Below are positions 57,905 through 64,000 of a stretch of DNA of 64,000 bases, piece after piece. Below the pieces are notes generated by a model. The model saw nothing but the letters and a program-made list of their open reading frames with translations. It was not told the origin of the DNA and did not search any database. The stretch's first letter is position 1. The number at the start of each line of letters is the position of its first letter. Source of the DNA: Sipunculus nudus (lineage: Eukaryota > Annelida > Sipuncula > Golfingiida > Sipunculidae); the NCBI GenBank assembly GCA_026874595.1, contig CM049321.1, positions 22,497,979 to 22,561,978 on the forward strand, given 5' to 3'. The position numbers and the translations under genes were made by a program.

Positions 57905-58475
57905 TATATCAAATTAGTTTGATTTCATCTGGAAATAGGGTGAATGGACAGCGAAACAGACAGACAGTGTAGAATGGAAAATGGAATATGGAATAGTTGA
58001 ATGGAAAAGATGAATATGTTCATTTCCTGTCTGTATGTATGTGTTTTCTTACGCAAACTTATATACTACCGCCTCCATTTCAAATCTTAATTCACTATTT
58101 TGGGATTGCCTTTAATGTACTTTAAGAAAATCGATAAAAAGTAAGAGAATATATACAGCAGAGGAAGAAAATGCATTTTATCGAACGATTACTAATTTTT
58201 TTTAGATTTAAAATCTGTAAACGACTACAGCCTTGTTAGAAATAATATGTAAGTATACTTACCTTTAACAAACAGATTTTCTTTCTTCATGACCTCTTCG
58301 ATATGTGTCATCTCAAGTTTTGTTTCAATGCTAACAAGATGGCTACCATCATTCTCGCAGGATTCTTTGGCCACAGCATGTGAAACTAATATTTTCTTGT
58401 TAAACATGTAGCATGATTGTTGATGCCCCTGATTCACCTCATACATATACCCATACCCTCTGGGACAACGAGGTT
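57333..58475 (-). CDS. C-type lectin-like domain gene 3, last two exons
   Basis: Exon 58475-58263 (213 bp) and exon 57550-57333 (218 bp, ending TAA). Acceptors are TTTCAG and GCTAG, donor G|GTAAGT; both start in phase 1 and join in frame. Reads CPRGYGYMYEVNQGH, SCYMFNKKILVSHAV, AKESCENDGSHLVSIETK, then LWTGYWTSGVKGADLNWKW, FAKWGKHQLSGPTHLYI and VQAVLCETVPICG. N-terminal Cys pair plus first and last core cysteines are kept; the middle pair and calcium motifs are absent, as in gene 1. Upstream exons including the signal peptide were not identified. Family members are secreted recognition or matrix proteins; the ligand is unknown. Confidence 0.8.
57620..57903. repeat. (TA)n and (TAA)n microsatellites
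   Basis: TA tracts at about 57620-57672, AT-rich degenerate sequence, then TAA trinucleotides at about 57841-57903 with one interruption. Lies in the intron between the two exons of lectin-like gene 3. Confidence 0.9.
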
Positions 58476-60249
58476 CTGAAATCGAAAGTTTCGAACCGGA
58501 AAATCATTAACATTGCTTAAAATTTTTAAAATTAAAATATTTTTATTTTAAGCTTCATGACAGATTGATAATGATAATTAATCTAAATATACCTAAGGCA
58601 GATAAAACAAACAAAAAAAATTGACATAGAGTAGATCTCAGTGATCAATGGAATCTGATTCCGTCACTAACAATCGGTGTGAACGCTAGGTTTATATGTT
58701 ATATATAACTTGGCCCGTTTGAAACAAAATTCCGAATGCTTAACTCAAGGCACTATAAATTGTAACACGGTACGCATCTGTTATATTTAATACACAATCT
58801 CAAGAGAAAAATAGACTGTACACATACTGCATGCCTGAAATGGAGGTTGGTCTTTAAAAGACCAAAGCAGAGTCATTATCTGTATGATGTTGTTGACTGA
58901 GTGTGTGTTTACACAGTCTCTCATGCAATATCCCTGATGTATAATGCTCGCTGTACTGGATCTGTAGTCCCATGTTACATTATTAGGGCTATTCTGCGAG
59001 AATCCTGAAAAATAAAATAGCGTGGAAGTAACTCTGAGCGCACTCACCGGTGAATGTTTGTATTAGTTAAGCTGCCCATATAAAATGACCTTTAACCTGA
59101 AAGGTCTGCTGCGATGAAAAATCATGTAGAACAATTCAAGTAAAGAATGTTACCCCTTAGAATTAAAAGGCCTTGGTATATCCTCGTAAGCATTCTTCAG
59201 CAGAAATGTCCACGTTCCTCAGATTCTGGATATAGATCAAAATGAGTTATTTGGATTATTTATACTTATAGATATTATAACAACAGCTTTAGTACCTTAA
59301 TTTGAATACATGACCTGCTTATTAATTGAATGACGTCAGTCAGAAGACTTAATCGTACACTTTGAGTGTTTGGTGAAATTGCAGATTAGTTTCCCCCTCA
59401 AATACTTCTGTATTCTGAGAAGGTATTATTCCTATGTATCTACTTATTTGTATGTTGTTCAAAGACCAAACATAGCCGCCGCTATCTTACGGGCTGTCAG
59501 ATACGTTTATTTTAAATTAAATGGCAGGAAAATGGCACGTGTCGTGCCTTGCCGCCACGAGCGTCAACTCGAAACAAGTCGATCTAGGTAATTTTAGGAA
59601 AAATTGAAAATGTTCTGTATTAAGAAGTGTAATTAAGCTGACAAGAAGTGATGTTCTAATGACAGTGAATAATGGGATAATGGTCAGTATTAATGTTTAA
59701 TTATGTAATTTATTATGTAATGGCATTTCTTGATATACATTCTCTGAATATCATAAAACACTTAGCAGCAAGTCAGACATGCTGACATGTGTTTTCTACT
59801 TTGAAACACATTAAAAAAGTGACAAGACTTTAGGTGTTGTTTAAATGCAGCCAAATATTTCTCCGTATCACTGCTATAATTTACAATCTTGCCAAGAACA
59901 AAGACACGCACACAATAAGACGAACATATGCATACACACGCACATACACACACACACACATATATATATATAAGTAGGACATGGATACCCAGAAAAGTGG
60001 CCTTCAGATTTCCTCTCTAACTATTGAGCTATAACAAATCCCTGACCCTGTATTTTCACATATTCATAGGAATTTATTCACATTGGTGAGCAAATAAAAA
60101 AAAGTTTTAGACTAAAGGTATTTATTCTCTTGCAAACATTAGAAAAACTCAAATTTATTAGAAGGGGGACACAGCCGAAAAAGACCATAAATGGAAACAC
60201 CGTAGGGGAGTTTGTGAGCACAATCTAAACATCTAAAGCAAGATTATCA

Positions 60250-62350
60250 GTACAGTGACAAAGGGACTAAAGATAATAAATCTCAAGGCATTCAGGCTGT
60301 TCTTGTAAATACCTTTTCAACAAGAAACAAAGATATGCTATAACTGGATTTCTTTAACTGAGATCAAAGCCGATTTATGTGTAGTAACTGAAACATGGTT
60401 TGATAATTAAGATGATGTGGCATGACTAGGAACAAGTGAAATAACAAAAACTGGCTTTCGTATTTACTTTGTAAACTGTGGACATAGATTTGGATTGGGA
60501 ATCTTATATATGATTCGGCCCTAGCTGTTCAGAAACAAGCAGAAAGTAAGTTACAATCCATGCGTCTCGTTACATGGACAGAAACAAAATCACGCAGGGT
60601 ATCATTTATGATAAATGCAGTATATCATCCACCTTATTCTGCTAGAAATCCAAAAACAAATGTAGTTTTCCTAGATGTATTCACATATATACTCGCAGAC
60701 GCTATCCCAAAAGACTCGGGGAAACATTTTGATCGGAGACTTAAACATACATTTGAATGATGAGTCTGATCATGATGATGAAACACCATGGGATACATTG
60801 TGTGCCATAGGCCTCACACATCACTTAGATGTCTAAGCTCACACAGCTGGCAATATGTTTGGTGTGGTAATCACTGAGGCGGGAAGTAATATCGCAGTGA
60901 CTAAATGAGTACCTGGATCTTTTATTTCTGATCACCATGCTGTAGGTCGTGTGTAAACTTACAACTCCAAAGATAACATCCCATCACAAATATGGTAATA
61001 TAGAAAGTTAAATGAAATAAACACAAAAGAGATGAAATTGAGAAAAATTAAACTACATTGTCTGGGGTAAAAGTAAAATCGACATATTAGTAAACAAGTC
61101 AGAAAGTGATTTCCGAGTTATTCTGGACAAAAATGCGCCGTTGATAACTTAGAAATTAACTAACAGAAAGAAGTATTAATGGTATGATAAGGACATTAAA
61201 GCACACAAAAGAAAATTCAGACGAAGTAAGAGACTGGCAAAATATATAGGACAAGTTCCACATTTAAAGCTCTAAAATTGGAACAAGCGAACAATCTTGT
61301 CACTGAGATCACAGGTGTTAATAAAGACAAGCTACTGCCAAAGGGGCTAGGTGATGAGGATTTAGCCAAATAATTCGCCATTTTTTTCCTGCGGAAAAAA
61401 AGAAATTAAGTAAGAACGAATATCCTCTTTATTAGCCTTAAAGAAATGATGTAAAATCTTTAAAAAAAGTTCAGGCAAAGTTATTATCAACAATTTTCTG
61501 TGAAACAGATGCACTGCCAACCATTCTTCTGAAGATATGCTTCCACTTATATCACAAAAATAACAGACATTTACAATTCACTGGTTGAAGGGAGATTTCC
61601 TATAGGTTAAAAGTAGGCTTTAGTAATTCCCATTCAGAAAAAAAAAATGGTTTTGAGTTAACATCTTCAAATTACAGATCTATGAGTAATTTACCATTTA
61701 TATCGAGAAAGCAGCAATGTCTGATTTTAATCAACACACTGAGAGCCAAGAATTAATGCGAGATCACCAGCCAGCGCACAGAGAAAACCATGCGCGTGAA
61801 ACGGCACTTATCAAACTGACTGATATACTATGGTCTATGGAACGACAGGAAAATTACAACAATGATGGCAATAGATCTGAAAGCCGCATGTGACACGGTG
61901 GATAACTCAATTGAATGAGCAGTACTTTATAATAGTTTTTGTATAGAAAAAAAAGTACTGGATTGGTTAGATACTTATCTAAGATCTAGATCATGTGAAA
62001 ATAATTGTGATAATTTCAAGGAATATGGATCTAAATTGTTCGGTACCTCAGTAAGCTGGCAGAACCCATCCTTTACCTAGCTTATGCCAGTAAAATACAG
62101 GATTTTTTCCGGAAGACATCCAGTTCTATGGATCGATGACCATGAAATAAATTGTTCATTCAGCCCTTACAATCGTCAAACAGAGAACACCACCATCCGA
62201 AAATTGGAATCTTGTCTCAAAGACATTAAAACGTGGATGGACTCTAACAGACAAAAATGAAGAGTCCATCTAGCAAACTACACATCTTCTCAGTTAAGTG
62301 TAAATGGAGAAAACTATGAAGCGTCAATTGCTATAACATACTTGGCTGGC
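60250..62350 (+). mobile_element. Decayed LINE of CR1/L2-like type
   Basis: Endonuclease part: HPPYSARNPKTNVVFLDVF, then HTAGNMFGVVITEAGSN and PGSFISDHHAVGRV, matching the C-terminal endonuclease motifs 'G-N-x-x-x-x-V-I-T-E' and 'I-S-D-H'. Reverse transcriptase part: MAIDLKAACDTVDNSI, VLDWLDTYLRSRSC, TTIRKLESCLKDIKTWMDSN, matching 'D-L-x-x-A-F-D-T-V-D', 'W-x-x-x-Y-L-x-x-R' and the post-catalytic helix. Frame is broken repeatedly by stops and indels. No intact product. Confidence 0.8.
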
Positions 62351-62369
62351 AACACTTAAGTCTCGTTGA

Positions 62370-64000
62370 CTTTTGGAAAGTTTTGAAATTACGTGTGCTT
62401 GTCACGACCACTCCTCTCCCGAGAAAAAAAGTATTAAAAATACCTCGCTTTTAAAACAATAAATATTTTGTCCCTCTAACAAACGAAACAAGCACTTATT
62501 CTATAAGGCAAATTCCACAAATGAAATATTAAATGCGTATCAATATTGAATAAAATCGAGTGAGTGTTATGACCATCTCCACCAAAACTAAAACCTTAGG
62601 TTCAATATATAAACTGTTGACTGAACATTACGTGTTATCCTAATGGAAATTGACGTTATAGAAAGGACATGTTTGTAGTGTTTCCGGTTCCATATCTATC
62701 AATAAACAGTCAAAATTTAGTCATTAGGTGTAATGATCTTTATCGAGTCTTCCATGAAACAATCAAGTTTCAACCCCTCGTAAATGGTCGGTAAATCATT
62801 AACTATTTTAAGAGATGATTCCTACATGAACGTTTTTGGTCATTTTATTTGTTTTGATAATATTATGTAATACGTATTCACATTTCACCAGTTTAACGAT
62901 GGAAATCTGTGATCTGATTCTAGGAATCGATCCAGAATCAATTGAAATAATGTGTTTAAATAAAATAAATTATTAAGGTGAAGCTAACAGGTGTTCAAAG
63001 CAATTTGCGGATAAAGATTTTGACAAATATTCAGTTACGCCATGGCGAAATGTTTAATTGCGTAAAGAAAGAAGGAATACAATTTTAATCCCCAACATTT
63101 TATGGAACTGTTCTTTCTTTATTCTGCGATTAAGGATGGTAAACAATATTGCTGTTAAACTGCCTGCACAGTGGTCGGAAAATTGATTTTATAATAATTA
63201 TAATTATAATTATTATATATAATTACTATGGGAAAGTTTGACTTTGTATACATGTCTCAGCTCAAAGTGTTGAATAAAATAATAAAAAAAAAAATAGATT
63301 TGATCTGTGAACAAAGAAATTGTTTTACTTTAATGATCAGCCATATAAAATCTAAAATATCGCGAACTGATGTAAACACTGTATTATTCTACCATCAAAT
63401 CTGCTGAACCATAGATTTTAATAAATAAAAGTGTATTTTTATAAACATCTTAGAACATTCCAATACGGATGCTATGAATGTAAATTTAAAGCAGTTCTAT
63501 GGTGCTTTTACCTCCCATCAATATTTGCTACGTGTTAGCAAAATTTCACTCAGGCTGGTGTTTTCTTTTTGCAATTTTATGGATACTACAGCAAGCATAT
63601 TGTCATAACGACTCTGCTAGACATTTCTCAAAGCCCTATGCCCTCTTTATGCGGTTGATTGAATATGACACAGATATTCCCAGTGTTCAGTGTTTCCTTC
63701 ATGTTTGACCAACGTACAATCGTTTACCTAATTTATATGTTGTCCAGGAACATTTAGAATAATCAGTGTGTACCGTTAACAACATTTCAAAACGGTCTTG
63801 GTTAGATAATCGAATATGGCAACAAAAGGAGTCTGGAGGGAATTAATTAAATGGAGGGATCGCTGGAACCCTAGAACCATTGTAACAATGCTGTAATTGT
63901 CCCTATTTCAACAAGAGAACAATAAATTTAACGTTATTTGAATATTTGGTTTATATCTGCAATCGTTTTGGGGATGCCCCATCGACCGTCTTGTAACTTG
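62370..64000. repeat. Start of a possible third unit (spacer homology)
   Basis: 62375-62620 resembles 49296-49560 of the left unit (TAACGACCACT/TCACGACCACT, CCTCGCTTTTAAAACA). 62870-63180 and 63550-63990 resemble 55310-55990 and 56040-56530 of the right unit (for example TGGGGATGCCCCATCGACCG against AGGGGATGCCCCATCGACCG). No gene is seen in this part. Confidence 0.6.

Larger units (their letters stand above)
52106..62360. repeat. Segmental duplication, right unit
   Basis: Contains the dermatopontin pseudogene (+), SINE, lectin-like gene 3 (-, both exons) and LINE (+). The match to the left unit is clear at 52.12-52.80 against 45.48-46.19 kb, 52.8-55.3 against 46.6-49.05 kb, and 58.15-60.6 against 49.59-52.08 kb. 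Confidence 0.85.

Overview
The window is eukaryotic and almost certainly from an invertebrate animal. It has AT-rich non-coding DNA, split genes with GT-AG introns, many (TA)n microsatellites, long G and C homopolymers, and several classes of decayed transposon. The gene families (dermatopontin, C-type lectin-like, F5/8C, Link) and a tRNA-derived SINE with a conserved central domain fit a lophotrochozoan, most likely a mollusc such as a bivalve. The species cannot be fixed from sequence alone.

Region 1 (1-23.9 kb, + strand) is the 3' part of one large gene. I joined eleven exons by hand. Every internal junction is phase 1 and the frame stays open for 631 codons to a TGA at 23900-23902. The product reads: C-terminal part of an F5/8C (discoidin) domain, a canonical Link domain, a divergent second Link-like domain, then two Vps62-like modules. 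Three micro-exons of 27-30 bp act as linkers. The 5' end lies outside the window. Its 8.5-kb ninth intron holds an internally deleted DIRS-type tyrosine-recombinase retroelement (about 14.8-18.85 kb) abutting a decayed reverse transcriptase on the other strand (about 18.8-19.9 kb).

Region 2 (24-35 kb) is mostly unrecognised intergenic DNA, with two exons of a minus-strand C-type lectin-like gene at 28.26-29.26 kb.

Region 3 (35.1-38.7 kb) holds a complete three-exon dermatopontin gene for a secreted protein of 175 residues. About 39-45 kb shows no gene, only tRNA-related SINEs and other repeats.

Region 4 (45.5-64 kb) is a diverged segmental tandem duplication. Each unit carries, in order, a + strand dermatopontin gene, a - strand C-type lectin-like gene and LINE sequence. 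In the left unit the dermatopontin is intact but the lectin has lost its last exon. In the right unit the dermatopontin has an in-frame stop, a deleted exon 2 and a lost cysteine, while both lectin exons are open. The two copies have therefore decayed reciprocally. Sequence at 62.4-64 kb again matches the spacer of the units, so the array probably continues past the window.

The recognised proteins are all of kinds expected outside the cell (adhesion, matrix, carbohydrate binding). The most novel item is the F5/8C-Link-Link-Vps62-Vps62 architecture. The second is the reciprocally decayed dermatopontin/lectin pair.
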